Assembly (NCBI GenBank): GCA_949358305.1
Contig: OX442322.1
Span: forward strand, 434,001-498,000
Source of the DNA: Strigamia acuminata
Lineage: Eukaryota > Arthropoda > Chilopoda > Geophilomorpha > Linotaeniidae
Reading direction: 5' to 3'
DNA length: 64,000 bases
Within the stretch, counting starts at the first letter, position 1, and the number at the start of each line of letters is the position of its first letter. Positions 23,181 through 32,871 of the stretch are shown here, piece by piece. The position numbers and the translations under genes were made by a program. The notes under the pieces were generated by a model that did not search any database, was not told the DNA's origin, and saw only the letters and a list, made by a program, of their open reading frames with translations.

Positions 23181-25314
23181 TTTTATAAGGGAAAGGAGAG
23201 CGGAACATCAGCAGAAATCTGACAACATCAACGGGAAAGTTTTTGGCACAGTGGAACTTTTGGCACAGTTCTGCCACAGATCGTAAGAAGTTTTCGGCCA
23301 AGAACGAACAGAACTGCATATTTAAAAAATGTAGACGTGAACGAATTGCCGGTTGGTCGTTTTAATGTATTGAGACACGAACTAAAAACGGAGAGGATCA
23401 GATGATAAATGGAGGTGAAATCGTAAATGGTGGAATTGGGACTGATTTTGCTTGAAATTCATGATCACAAATGAAGTAGTTAGAGCAGCTGTATTGAGGC
23501 CGCCATTGACACAGATTCGAATGGAGAATGTTTCACGGATAATTTCAACCGAAGATATTGTCTTTTTTGTTTGAGCTGATGGTTCTAAAATTAGATGGGA
23601 AAAATTCCCAGACCTCGTTCCAAAGGAAAACATTTTGGTGCTGCAGCAAGAAATATATGAGGTGTTATATGACAGGAGAAAATCACAGAGAAGGAAACCT
23701 GGAAATTGATAAACATGAGATTTAAAAATAAATGAAATTAAATTAGGAAATTAATGAAGCGAAATTATGAACGAAGTAAGAAAATAAATTAAATTAAAAT
23801 GCAGAAAAAATAGAATTGTGCATGAAATTAAATCATAAGTGAAATTAAAATTACAAATGCAGGTGAAACTTTGAAATCAAGTAGGAATGACCAGGGAAAT
23901 TTGTGGCAAACTGAGGGACAGTATAAAATCACGACTGAAGGAGAACAACGCTGGACACGTGTGCGAATAATATGCAAATATTTATTTAACACTAACAGTC
24001 GGAATATTGGAATGTTTAACACTAAAATATTGAAATGTTTAAAATTAACAGTCTGAATAGTGAGGCATTTAAAACTAACAGGCGGGAATTAGTTGCCTAG
24101 GAAACACATTCTCATCGCACAGTTGCAGAAAGAAATTAGGACTACTTTTGTTTGATTTACGTTTGGGATCAGCAAAACAATGGAACCAACAGGTTGGAAT
24201 GAATTGTGCCATTTGATTGATTGGATTTGGTTTCATGGGTGATTTTGATCAGGCTGCTATTTGGCCTTTTGAATTAGAAAACGAATATCATAAATAAGAA
24301 TTTAGAATTGGACAGGAGCAATTGAGGTAAATCAGAGAATAAATAAAAAATTAAAATTATAAATAAAGTTAAAAATAAATGAGAATAAATTATAAATGGA
24401 ATTAATTTGTAACAGATTTAAAATTATATAAGGTCATGATGGAAAAAGAACGGCGAACGACAGCACATTGGGTTTGTCAGATTCAGCAATGATGGTGTGA
24501 TTGAGATTAGGTTGATGCTCAGCTACCGTTCTGTGTCTACACTTTCACAAAATACAGGAATTGTGGGGAGTTTGGATCTGGGAATCACTATTCATTGTTT
24601 TGGAGAAAACTAGAGAGTGAGAGTTTGCACATTTTGACAATGAGAGGTAACAAATACAAGATCAGGGCTCGTTTTAGGCAAACAGGGATGAGCAAACTTT
24701 CGCAAACATCTCAAAAATAAGAGGAATAAATGAAAAGATATTTGCTTGCAATTTGGCGCATTTACAATGACATTTTACAATGACAAAAATACTAAAAATG
24801 CAAAAGTCTAATAGAAATCTATTAAATTAATGAAAAATGAACACATAAAAACAAGGAATAAGGGATCACATGTGAATTCAATACAATAGAAATAGAATCA
24901 CAAAAAGAAAAAGCTAATACAGGAAATACAGCTAATAACGGAATTTTTAATGTAATGCAAGATAAAAAGACTACAAACACAGATTCGCGAGAAATTGACC
25001 CATAGATTGTGACGGTTTATAGGTGATATTTATTAATAACCCGGCCGAATTTGAGATATTTTTGGCAAAACTCACATTTGTCAATGCTCCGAGTCGCCAC
25101 TAGATGGCGCGATTACGATTCAGCGGTAAATTCGAATTGCGAGTTACAATTAGCCAATAAATATAAGAATATATTTATTAGAATAAAACGAAGCTTTATT
25201 AGCATTAATATAAATATATATTAATGCTTGTAAGTCACATTAATTGCTTTGAATCTCTACTCGTAGTTCGACAGAAAAGGAGATTTAGCAATCAATCGAT
25301 CAGCGGATCGATCT
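23181..25314. other. Long AT-rich stretch without recognised genes
   Basis: No coding signal on either strand. Features seen are AAATTAAAATTA-type low complexity (23700-24400), two GGAATRTTGAAATGTTTAAAACTAACAG-like copies near 24000-24080, a CCACTAGATGGCGCG CTCF-like string at about 25094, and the hairpin AGCATTAATATA...ATATATTAATGCT at about 25200-25227. Confidence 0.55.
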
Positions 25315-25476
25315 TGTAAACTTATTAAAAGCTGACTTCAAATAAAATGGCGGACCCGCTGGTCCGCGACGCACACACTAGCTTGTTAAATTCAAAGTGA
25401 TCTTTATTAACAAATTACTACATTTAAATACAATAAAGCTTGGTTCCCATTGGCTCCGACACTTGGACGCCTATCG

Positions 25477-25786
25477 TGTTAGCTTGCTGTGGTAATTTAC
25501 CTAATTGTATATATCGTATTATCAATCGCCATTGTTCTCACACTTATTAATGTAATTGTTTACGTTCGCATTGCGTTGCATTGCAATCGTTCCAGTGTAT
25601 TATTTGTATGTCATGCCAACAGGTGGCACTGTATACCTTAGGCGGTCATGTGACTTCAGAATAAACACTCACTTGACTTTTGGCTTTGAACCACTTAAGA
25701 TCACGTGTATTTCTTTCCTGCAAAGGAGTTTTTCCACACCACTGCGGATTTAATTAATCCACACAATTTTCCACTAAAACTCAACA
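25477..25786 (+). repeat. 5' LTR of element A
   Basis: Starts TGTTAGCTTGCTG and ends ACTCAACA. It contains a CTCF-like string CCAACAGGTGGCACT (25616-25630), GTCATGTGAC (25645-25654) and the polyadenylation hexamer AATAAA (25660-25665). Confidence 0.97.
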
Positions 25787-25787
25787 A

Positions 25788-25798
25788 GGTTATGGGTC
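25788..25798 (+). other. Primer-binding site of A, initiator tRNA-Met anticodon-region type
   Basis: GGTTATGGGTC one base after the LTR. It is complementary to the anticodon stem-loop of metazoan initiator tRNA-Met except for one position. Drosophila copia is known to use a 5' half of this tRNA as primer. Confidence 0.75.
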
Positions 25799-25883
25799 AA
25801 TAAATCAAAGGAAAAACGTCCAAAGTGAGTTTTGAAGTTTTGAAGTCATCACAAGGTCGGCAGAGAAGTTTTTCATCCAAATC

Positions 25884-25895
25884 CAAGATGGCGGC
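25884..25895 (+). promoter_or_regulatory. YY1/Pho-like site in the leader of A
   Basis: CAAGATGGCGGC matches the YY1/Pleiohomeotic core. The same 12-mer sits at the equivalent place in element B (32187-32198). Confidence 0.6.
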
Positions 25896-26524
25896 GCCCA
25901 TGATGGATGTAAACAACTCGTGTCTCGTCGTTGATTTCATGAGTTTCGAGGCGACAACTGGATGCCAAGCAGTGCAGGAACACTAACGGGTTCGAGAAAG
26001 CATAAACATTTTATTTAAACAAGTTTTTGTTTCGTTTTGGGAATTTTTGTTTCCCGTATTGCGAGGCGCAATACGTGTCGTTAACGTGACAACATTTTCG
26101 CTGGAAATACGTCTGGCTTACGACGGCGACTGTTCCAGTCAACCACACGCGAAGTGTGAAGCGAAAACGTCGACGAACGGCGGAGGAAAACAACGGATAG
26201 TTTGCGGACAAATTGGTGAACAATTCGCGGAATTAATACGAAACGAGAATCAACGAGAAAGGACAATTGCCGGCTGCAAAATACAACGAGAAATACAGCT
26301 AGAAACGTCTGGAAGACATCATTCTCGAACATTTTCGTTATATTTTCGTTATATTTTCGATATTACAATGTTATTAGCTTAGTTGTGTGCAAGGATTCTT
26401 ACTAACATAATATCTAAGAGCGAACTAACCTCGCAACACTGCACTACGTTGCGAAAATTCAGTACGGAAAGTGTTTTTGGGGTAATTTGTGTGAAAAGTG
26501 CTATTTTCTACGACGGAAAACGCA

Positions 26525-29500
26525 ATGGATTCGGACAAACTCGAAAGGAAAGTCACATTGCTAAATAGGACAAATTACGACACATGGAAGCAGCAAATGA
26601 AGGTTTTGCTGATGCACCACGGCTGCTGGGCTTTCACCGACGGTTCCGAAGAAGCTTTGGCACCCGGAGCGTCGTGGCGCGATCGTTCTGATTACAAGCT
26701 GAGAAAAGGACGCGCATTCAGCCTAATATATTATTCCATAGAGGAACAATACCACGAGTTGTTAAGTGGAATAGAGGACGCGAAAAAGGCGTGGGACACA
26801 CTAAAGGCGAATTTCGAACCGGTCTCACGTGCACGGATAATACGTCTCTTGGACGAATTCTTCAACCTGAAGTACGATCCGACAACAGAGACAATTGGAG
26901 TTTTTGCGGCAAAAATCAGAAATGCGGCGAAAAAGTTAGCAGATGTGAAACACAAGTTGGAAGACTTGTACCAGGCATTTCAACTAATCAGATACCTGCC
27001 ACTGGAATACCAGTCAATTGTCCAGTCAATCTACAGATGGGAAGACGCAAATTTTACATTGGAAAAGGTAGAAGTGGAATTGGTCGCCGAGGAAGGCCGA
27101 CTCGCACAACAAAGACGCGATTCGGGACAAGGACCAATTATTGATGCTTTTAGCACAGGGCCAAATACTTCTAACACAAAGAACAATGATAATTCGCAAA
27201 AATTCCAACAACAGCAGGGGAATAACCAGAACAACAAAGCGAATTATGCGGGACAAAAAGGCAACAAATCGAATTATCGAGGTGGCAGAGGAAATTACAC
27301 TAGAGGAAATTTCAGAGGGAGCACGACCGGGTCAACGGGACGGGGGCCGTGTTTCCGGTGTAATCAACACGGACATTGGGCCAAAGATTGCACAGTTCAA
27401 TTGCAATTGGCACCGAACAGTAATATGAAATCAAATACGGTCGAGGAGCTCGATTCCAACATGTTAGATGTCGGATTCCTCACGGAATTGAGTCAACAGG
27501 AGATGCTACAATGCAGCGATACCAGCAATTGCTGGATTTATGACACGGGGGCAACTGGGCACTTCTGTAAGGACAGAAATCAATTTCATAAGTTCAAGGA
27601 AATGACTGGAACTATTAGCCAAGCTGATAAGAAAACTCTTATCAAAATACAAGGAGTCGGGGACGTCTGCATCATGTGTCTAGTTGGGAACGACACAATC
27701 CCAATTACACTCAAAAAGGTCTACTATGCGCCGGATTTGCGAAGAAATCTCATGTCTGGGCCGTGTATTGACGAGGCTAGATGGAGATTTGCCATAGGAG
27801 CGGGTCTGGTGAAAATATACGATCCACAATGGAAGAGACAACTGATGGAGGCAGTTAAGAGGGACAGACTCTACTATATCAAACTCAGTGATCAAAAACC
27901 AGACTTTGAAAAGCTAAAACTAAAGGAAAACAACAAAGCCAATACGAGCGAGGAGAAGAAACAAGAGTCGTCCGATGGGAGGAGAACTAAATCAAATCCA
28001 GAAGAGGCAAGACTGTGGCACGAACGATTAGGCCACATTCACTTCCCGAGCGTGCAAGGCATGAGCAAGAGTGATGCCGTGGTCGGCATACCATTATTGG
28101 ATGTCCCGATAACGCAGTGTGATGTCTGCGACTTGGCTAAGAAGAAAGCCATCTCTCACAAGCCATTACCGGGCATAAGATCAAAAGGACCACTGGAACT
28201 CCTGCACATGGACGTGTGTGGAGCGTTTTCGACAGAAACTCTCTCGGGAAATAAGTATTTCCTCACCATCACAGACGACTATTCTCGATATTCTACCGTT
28301 TACTTGATGAAAAGAAAAGATAAAGTATTCGATTTATTTCGAAAACACGCGAAGAGGATCGAACGACTATTGGGAAAATCGATTCTGGCCATTCGAACGG
28401 ATAATGGCATGGAGTTTTGCTCCAATAAATTCGGTGAATACCTTGAAGAGCAGGGGATCGTCCACGAGCGAACCAACGCGTACACCCCCGCCCAGAACGG
28501 CGTTTCTGAGAGACTTAACCAAACTTTGGCGAACGGAATGCGTGCTCTCATTTACGACGCACAAATGGAGCACAGATTTTGGGGAGAAGCCATCCTGACG
28601 TTCAACTATTTGAGAAACAGAATAGCTAAACTTAACTCGGAGAAGACGCCGATGGAGCTGTATTATGGTCGCAAGCCGTCACTCCGACATTTGAGGAAAT
28701 TCGGAAGTCTCTGCTTTGTGCAGAAAAGAGTGCGGGACGGCAAAATCGACAACAAAGCATTACATGGAATTATGCTTGGCTATTCTCGAGTTACTAAGGG
28801 CTACAGAATCTGGTTGCCAGATTTCTCCAAAGTTATTGAGACAAGTGACGTAAAGTTTGTTGAGAGCAAGCGCGGAGTTGAAGGCGTGCTGGGCCTGTCT
28901 GACAAATACACGACTTTTATTGACAATCTGGATGACAATTTGGATAACGACAACGATCGTCAGTATTACTCCGACGAGGATGTAAGGCCACCGCTACCTC
29001 CGGCGCAACCAATCAAGAAGAAGCAAGAAGAGGAATTACCTCAACTGAAATTAAAGTTCAGATTGCCGGAAGAAAAGCTTCGACCAAAACCTAATATACC
29101 AGGAGCTGAAGCAGGAGATGAATTGCAAGGCATTTTACCACCACCTGGACAAGCACTTGTGAATCCGGTTCCGACAATTCCTCACCTTGTCTGGCGAAAG
29201 ACTGAGAAAACAAGACCAACTGGACACAAGGATTATGAGTACACAATCGACGGATACGACAAACCGAAATTGCGCTCAATACCTGATGTGAAGCGCTACT
29301 GTGCCGACCATAACCTACGTGTTCCAGACCACCTTTTTGAGGACAAAAGGAAGAAGAAACCCACTGAATCAAATGTGACAACTGATGATATTGATTTGGA
29401 TGATGTGGATGAGTTAACACTCGACTTCGAAGCAAATCACCTCGAAGTCTACATACCGACGCGTTTTGAGCAAATCGCCAGCCTACCAGAGAAAGAAGAA

Positions 29501-31027
29501 TGGAATCAGGCGATGTGCGACGAAATCGACGTGATGCACGAACGTGACGTTTGGGAATTGGTCCCGCCACCATCCGACGTTAAATTAGTGGGATCCAAGT
29601 GGGTTTTCACTGTTAAACCGAATGAAAAAGGAGAAATTGCACGTTATAAGGCAAGACTTGTGGCGCAGGGTTTTTCCCAAGTCTATGGCGAGTCTTACGA
29701 AGAAACCTTTTCGCCTGTGGTGGACTTTTCCATTATTCGTTTTCTATTTACGCTACTCGTCTATATGTTAAAGTGGACATACATCCAAGCTGACGTCAAG
29801 AGCGCTTATTTATACGCAAAGCTACAAAAAACGGTTTACATGCGTCAACCCAAAGGATTCGTTTGCCAGGGCAAAGAGAATTACGTTTGCAAATTACTTC
29901 GGGCAATATACGGCTTACATCAATCCGGAAGAGAATGGGGCTTGGAACTCGAAGAAACTTTGCTGAAACTTGGTTTACAACACGTAGATTGGTGCAATTG
30001 CGTTTACAAGTTCGGGAATGTCGCCTATTTGATCGTGTACGTTGATGACATCGTAGTTTTCGGCAAACATCACGACGACGCGATAAATGTTCTCAACATG
30101 ATTAAGACGCATTTCGATCTAGTAATATTGGGACGGACAAAGAGACTGTTGGGAGTTGAGTTCCACTCGCACAAACAGCTAATGATTTTACATCAAAGGA
30201 GTTACATCAACAAGGTGCTGTTGAGATTTGAGAGTCACCTAAACTCAGTGAAGATTAGGTCACAACCAATGGTCAAATCAACAATTCTTACGAAGCAACA
30301 ATGCCCTACCACCATTGAAGACTTCAAAGTCATGGAAAAGATACCATATCGAAGCCTACTTGGTTCTTTGGCATTCATAGGATCAAGAACGAGACCAGAT
30401 ATGACGTACGCAATCAACATTTTGAGTCAATTCCAGTCCAATCCCGGATGGGACCATTGGATTGTACTGTTGGAGCTGCTCAGTTATTTAAGGACAACGA
30501 AAGACCTCGGACTGATGTTGTTCCCTAACGACAGAATTGAAGTCATTGGCTACAGTGATTCAGATTACGCCAACAATCGTGATGATCGGATTTCTGTTGG
30601 CGGAACCCTCATCACGTTGGGCAACGCGCCCATCTATTGGAGAACATTTAAACAGCGCAATGTAACACTCTCGACCATGGAGGCGGAATACGTGGCTCTC
30701 ACAGAAACTGTGAAAGACTATATCTGGATTGTCAGAGTGTTAAACGAGATCGTTCCTGATTTGGCGAGCAAATTTTATCATCGAGTATTGTGTGATAACA
30801 TTTCTTCCGTAGACTTTACAAAGTCGAACATCGAAAATCGGAAGACGAAACATATTGATGTAAGATATCATTTTATACGCGAACTTGTCAAGAGGGAAAA
30901 TCTCCAAGTAATTCATGTGGGAACTAAATCAAATTTTGCTGACATATTCACAAAGTCGGTCGACAAAACCGACTTAACACAATTTTGTAATCGATTTTTG
31001 ATTAATCTCAATGCCCTAAGCGTTTGA
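26525..31027 (+). CDS. Gag-Pol polyprotein of copia element A
   Basis: A 1500-residue single frame. The start is placed at ATG 26525 because the equivalent Met (MDxxKLxRK) is shared with element B; an upstream ATG at 26498 is in frame. Order: Gag capsid-like region (about 1-200), Gln/Asn-Gly-rich linker, zinc knuckle CFRCNQHGHWAKDC (276-289), and retropepsin CWIYDTGATGHF (Asp 340). Next come GAG-pre-integrase LWHERLGH (about 497) and integrase with a DD35E triad at Asp 563, Asp 626 and Glu 662. RT follows with YVDD at 1172-1175 and LLGVEFHS, then RNase H with GYSDSDYANN (Asp 1345) and TMEAEYVAL. No stop or frameshift is seen and all catalytic residues checked are present. Gag and Pol are fused in one frame as in Drosophila copia, so Gag is probably made by another route such as splicing or processing (inference). 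Confidence 0.95.
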   Translation: MDSDKLERKVTLLNRTNYDTWKQQMKVLLMHHGCWAFTDGSEEALAPGASWRDRSDYKLRKGRAFSLIYYSIEEQYHELLSGIEDAKKAWDTLKANFEPVSRARIIRLLDEFFNLKYDPTTETIGVFAAKIRNAAKKLADVKHKLEDLYQAFQLIRYLPLEYQSIVQSIYRWEDANFTLEKVEVELVAEEGRLAQQRRDSGQGPIIDAFSTGPNTSNTKNNDNSQKFQQQQGNNQNNKANYAGQKGNKSNYRGGRGNYTRGNFRGSTTGSTGRGPCFRCNQHGHWAKDCTVQLQLAPNSNMKSNTVEELDSNMLDVGFLTELSQQEMLQCSDTSNCWIYDTGATGHFCKDRNQFHKFKEMTGTISQADKKTLIKIQGVGDVCIMCLVGNDTIPITLKKVYYAPDLRRNLMSGPCIDEARWRFAIGAGLVKIYDPQWKRQLMEAVKRDRLYYIKLSDQKPDFEKLKLKENNKANTSEEKKQESSDGRRTKSNPEEARLWHERLGHIHFPSVQGMSKSDAVVGIPLLDVPITQCDVCDLAKKKAISHKPLPGIRSKGPLELLHMDVCGAFSTETLSGNKYFLTITDDYSRYSTVYLMKRKDKVFDLFRKHAKRIERLLGKSILAIRTDNGMEFCSNKFGEYLEEQGIVHERTNAYTPAQNGVSERLNQTLANGMRALIYDAQMEHRFWGEAILTFNYLRNRIAKLNSEKTPMELYYGRKPSLRHLRKFGSLCFVQKRVRDGKIDNKALHGIMLGYSRVTKGYRIWLPDFSKVIETSDVKFVESKRGVEGVLGLSDKYTTFIDNLDDNLDNDNDRQYYSDEDVRPPLPPAQPIKKKQEEELPQLKLKFRLPEEKLRPKPNIPGAEAGDELQGILPPPGQALVNPVPTIPHLVWRKTEKTRPTGHKDYEYTIDGYDKPKLRSIPDVKRYCADHNLRVPDHLFEDKRKKKPTESNVTTDDIDLDDVDELTLDFEANHLEVYIPTRFEQIASLPEKEEWNQAMCDEIDVMHERDVWELVPPPSDVKLVGSKWVFTVKPNEKGEIARYKARLVAQGFSQVYGESYEETFSPVVDFSIIRFLFTLLVYMLKWTYIQADVKSAYLYAKLQKTVYMRQPKGFVCQGKENYVCKLLRAIYGLHQSGREWGLELEETLLKLGLQHVDWCNCVYKFGNVAYLIVYVDDIVVFGKHHDDAINVLNMIKTHFDLVILGRTKRLLGVEFHSHKQLMILHQRSYINKVLLRFESHLNSVKIRSQPMVKSTILTKQQCPTTIEDFKVMEKIPYRSLLGSLAFIGSRTRPDMTYAINILSQFQSNPGWDHWIVLLELLSYLRTTKDLGLMLFPNDRIEVIGYSDSDYANNRDDRISVGGTLITLGNAPIYWRTFKQRNVTLSTMEAEYVALTETVKDYIWIVRVLNEIVPDLASKFYHRVLCDNISSVDFTKSNIENRKTKHIDVRYHFIRELVKRENLQVIHVGTKSNFADIFTKSVDKTDLTQFCNRFLINLNALSV

Positions 31028-31033
31028 TTATAC

Positions 31034-31040
31034 GAGGGGG
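31034..31040 (+). other. Polypurine tract of A
   Basis: GAGGGGG, five bases before the 3' LTR. The same layout occurs in A'. Confidence 0.85.
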
Positions 31041-31045
31041 TCGAT

Positions 31046-31355
31046 TGTTAGCTTGCTGTGGTAATTTACCTAATTGTATATATCGTATTATCAATCGCCA
31101 TTGTTCTCACACTTATTAATGTAATTGTTTACGTTCGCATTGCGTTGCATTGCAATCGTTCCAGTGTATTATTTGTATGTCATGCCAACAGGTGGCACTG
31201 TATACCTTAGGCGGTCATGTGACTTCAGAATAAACACTCACTTGACTTTTGGCTTTGAACCACTTAAGATCACGTGTATTTCTTTCCTGCAAAGGAGTTT
31301 TTCCACACCACTGCGGATTTAATTAATCCACACAATTTTCCACTAAAACTCAACA
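31046..31355 (+). repeat. 3' LTR of element A
   Basis: 310 bp, reading identical to 25477-25786. The CTCF-like string falls at 31185-31199. Confidence 0.97.
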
Positions 31356-31432
31356 TATCGGACGTATTGGCGTCACGTCCAAACGCCCCCTAGCGACGTA
31401 TTATCGTCCGTCTCGAAACCCGAAACTCCACA

Positions 31433-31769
31433 TTCGGTCATCCGACTAAACGTCGGCGTCCCCGCCGACGCTCATCTTGTTTACACTTTCGTTTTTACAT
31501 CTGCGTTTACATCTTCGTGGTCATCTGCGTTTTTCATCTTCGTGGTCATCTGCGTTTTTTATCTTCGTGGTCATCTGCGTTTTCATCTTCGTGGTCATCT
31601 GCATTTTCCTCTTCGTGGTCATCTGCGTTTTCATCTGCGTTTTCATCTTCGTGGTCATCTGCATTTTCATCTGCGTTTACATCTTCGTTTCATCTGCGTT
31701 TACATCTGCGTTTACATCTTCGTATTCATCTGCGTTTACATCTTCGTTTTCATCTGCGTTTACATCTTT
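31433..31769. repeat. Tandem CATCTKCGT-type array, left part
   Basis: From about 31490, units of CATCTTCGTGGTCATCTGCGTTTT and shorter CATCTGCGTTTA variants repeat about a dozen times. On the minus strand the units read as Asp/Glu/Asn-rich codons (DENADDHE, DVNADENE). The array is cut by element B after TCTTT (31765-31769) and resumes with the duplicated TCTTT at 37689. Confidence 0.85.
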
Positions 31770-32087
31770 TGTTAAGATATAATGTATATTGATAAGCAAT
31801 CACTTTTACAACATGTGTGCATATATATCTGTGCGTATTATCATGTAACTAAGTGTTAGTGTATGTGTTTGGCCAACGCGAGTGATCGCAATGTTTGTTT
31901 ACATACAGTGTCTGTATGCTGCCTACAGGTGGCGCTTTTTGCATTGAGGTCATGTGACCAATCAATAAAGATCACTTGATGTGTTGGTTCTCACCTGTTA
32001 ACATGATGTCTCTTTCTTTCACCTGATGTGTTTTTCCAATCCACTACATTTGTCACTAATTGCAGAAGTTTGCAACACTATTCAACA
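31770..32087 (+). repeat. 5' LTR of element B
   Basis: Starts TGTTAAGATATAATG and ends ACTATTCAACA. It contains GCCTACAGGTGGCGCT (31921-31936, CTCF-like), GTCATGTGAC (31949-31958) and AATAAA (31964-31969). Confidence 0.97.
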
Positions 32088-32088
32088 A

Positions 32089-32100
32089 GGTTATGGGCCA
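32089..32100 (+). other. Primer-binding site of B, initiator tRNA-Met anticodon-region type
   Basis: GGTTATGGGCCA one base after the LTR. It is complementary over about 11 bases to the anticodon arm of initiator tRNA-Met (GGCCCATAACC). Confidence 0.8.
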
Positions 32101-32186
32101 CAAACAACGTGGGAAAAACAGGCAGAGTGAAGAGAAATACCTCAAGTCAACCACAGGTGAAAAAGTGGGCGTTTCTCCTCAAAATC

Positions 32187-32198
32187 CAAGATGGCGGC
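32187..32198 (+). promoter_or_regulatory. YY1/Pho-like site in the leader of B
   Basis: CAAGATGGCGGC, conserved with element A while the flanking leader has diverged. Confidence 0.6.
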
Positions 32199-32871
32199 GT
32201 CCATGAGGAATGGAATCAACCTGTGCTTATGCCAAGGATCCACGGTTCTACAAGCGATTATTGGTCATCAAGCGACACAGGATCATTAATTGGGTTCGAA
32301 CATTATAGAACTTTTATTTAATACGTTTTTTTTTGGCCATTTTCGGACGATTTTCCGAATATCGCGAGGCGCGATACGTAACGTCGACGTGGCGTTAATT
32401 TTCGCCGAGAAAACAACTCGACGACAAATACGCAAGGACGACGACGCTCGACAACCACACGGGAAGTGTGAACGAGCAATAAACGAACGGGAATTGCCAA
32501 AAACGAGAAAATTCTCGAAGGAACTGAATTTTTCGAGGCGAAAAAGACGGAAAAACGAGGGAAAATCAACAATACGACGATTTTTCTCAACCACACGTGA
32601 AGTGTGATTCCAGGCTGTCGATACAGAACAAGCATTTAATCTACAGCAGGAAGACATCATATTTGAACAATTTATTTCGTTTATTTCGTTTACTATTGTT
32701 GAATACCATTGTTAGCTTAGTGTTGTTACTAGGATACACTAACATAGTATTAAGAGCGAACTAACATCGCAACACTGCACCCAGTTGCGATTACCAGTAT
32801 TTCAAAGTGTTTTGGAGCTATCTTGTGTGTGTTTTTGCTGTGTTTCTGGTGTGTTGGACACTAAATTCACA

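Larger units (their letters stand above)
25477..31355 (+). mobile_element. Complete copia-type LTR retrotransposon A (5.9 kb)
   Basis: A full structure is visible: 310-bp LTRs at both ends that read as identical, a primer-binding site, a 727-bp leader, one uninterrupted Gag-Pol frame, and a purine tract. The 5-bp target duplication TATCG flanks it (25472-25476 and 31356-31360). The empty target is preserved in the paralogous repeat at 38328-38562. Identical LTRs imply a recent insertion. Confidence 0.97.
25315..31432 (+). repeat. 234-bp LTR-like repeat, filled copy (split by element A)
   Basis: The left part is 25315-25476 and the right part resumes at the target duplication 31351-31432. The repeat begins TGTAAACTTATT and ends CTCGAAACCCGAAACTCCACA. 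It has TG...CA ends and an AATAAA inside, like a small solo LTR. Its uninterrupted partner lies at 38328-38562. No flanking target duplication of its own is seen at this copy. Confidence 0.85.

Noticed and set aside
25556-25753. A 65-codon frame duplicated exactly at 31125-31322
   Set aside because: It lies wholly within the LTR of A and is duplicated because the LTRs are identical.
29091-29573. A 160-codon minus-strand frame inside element A
   Set aside because: A shadow of the Pol frame on the opposite strand.
31477-31792. Three overlapping plus-strand hydrophobic frames of about 77-101 codons
   Set aside because: Translations of the CATCTKCGT tandem array in all phases, ending inside the LTR of B. 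Not genes.
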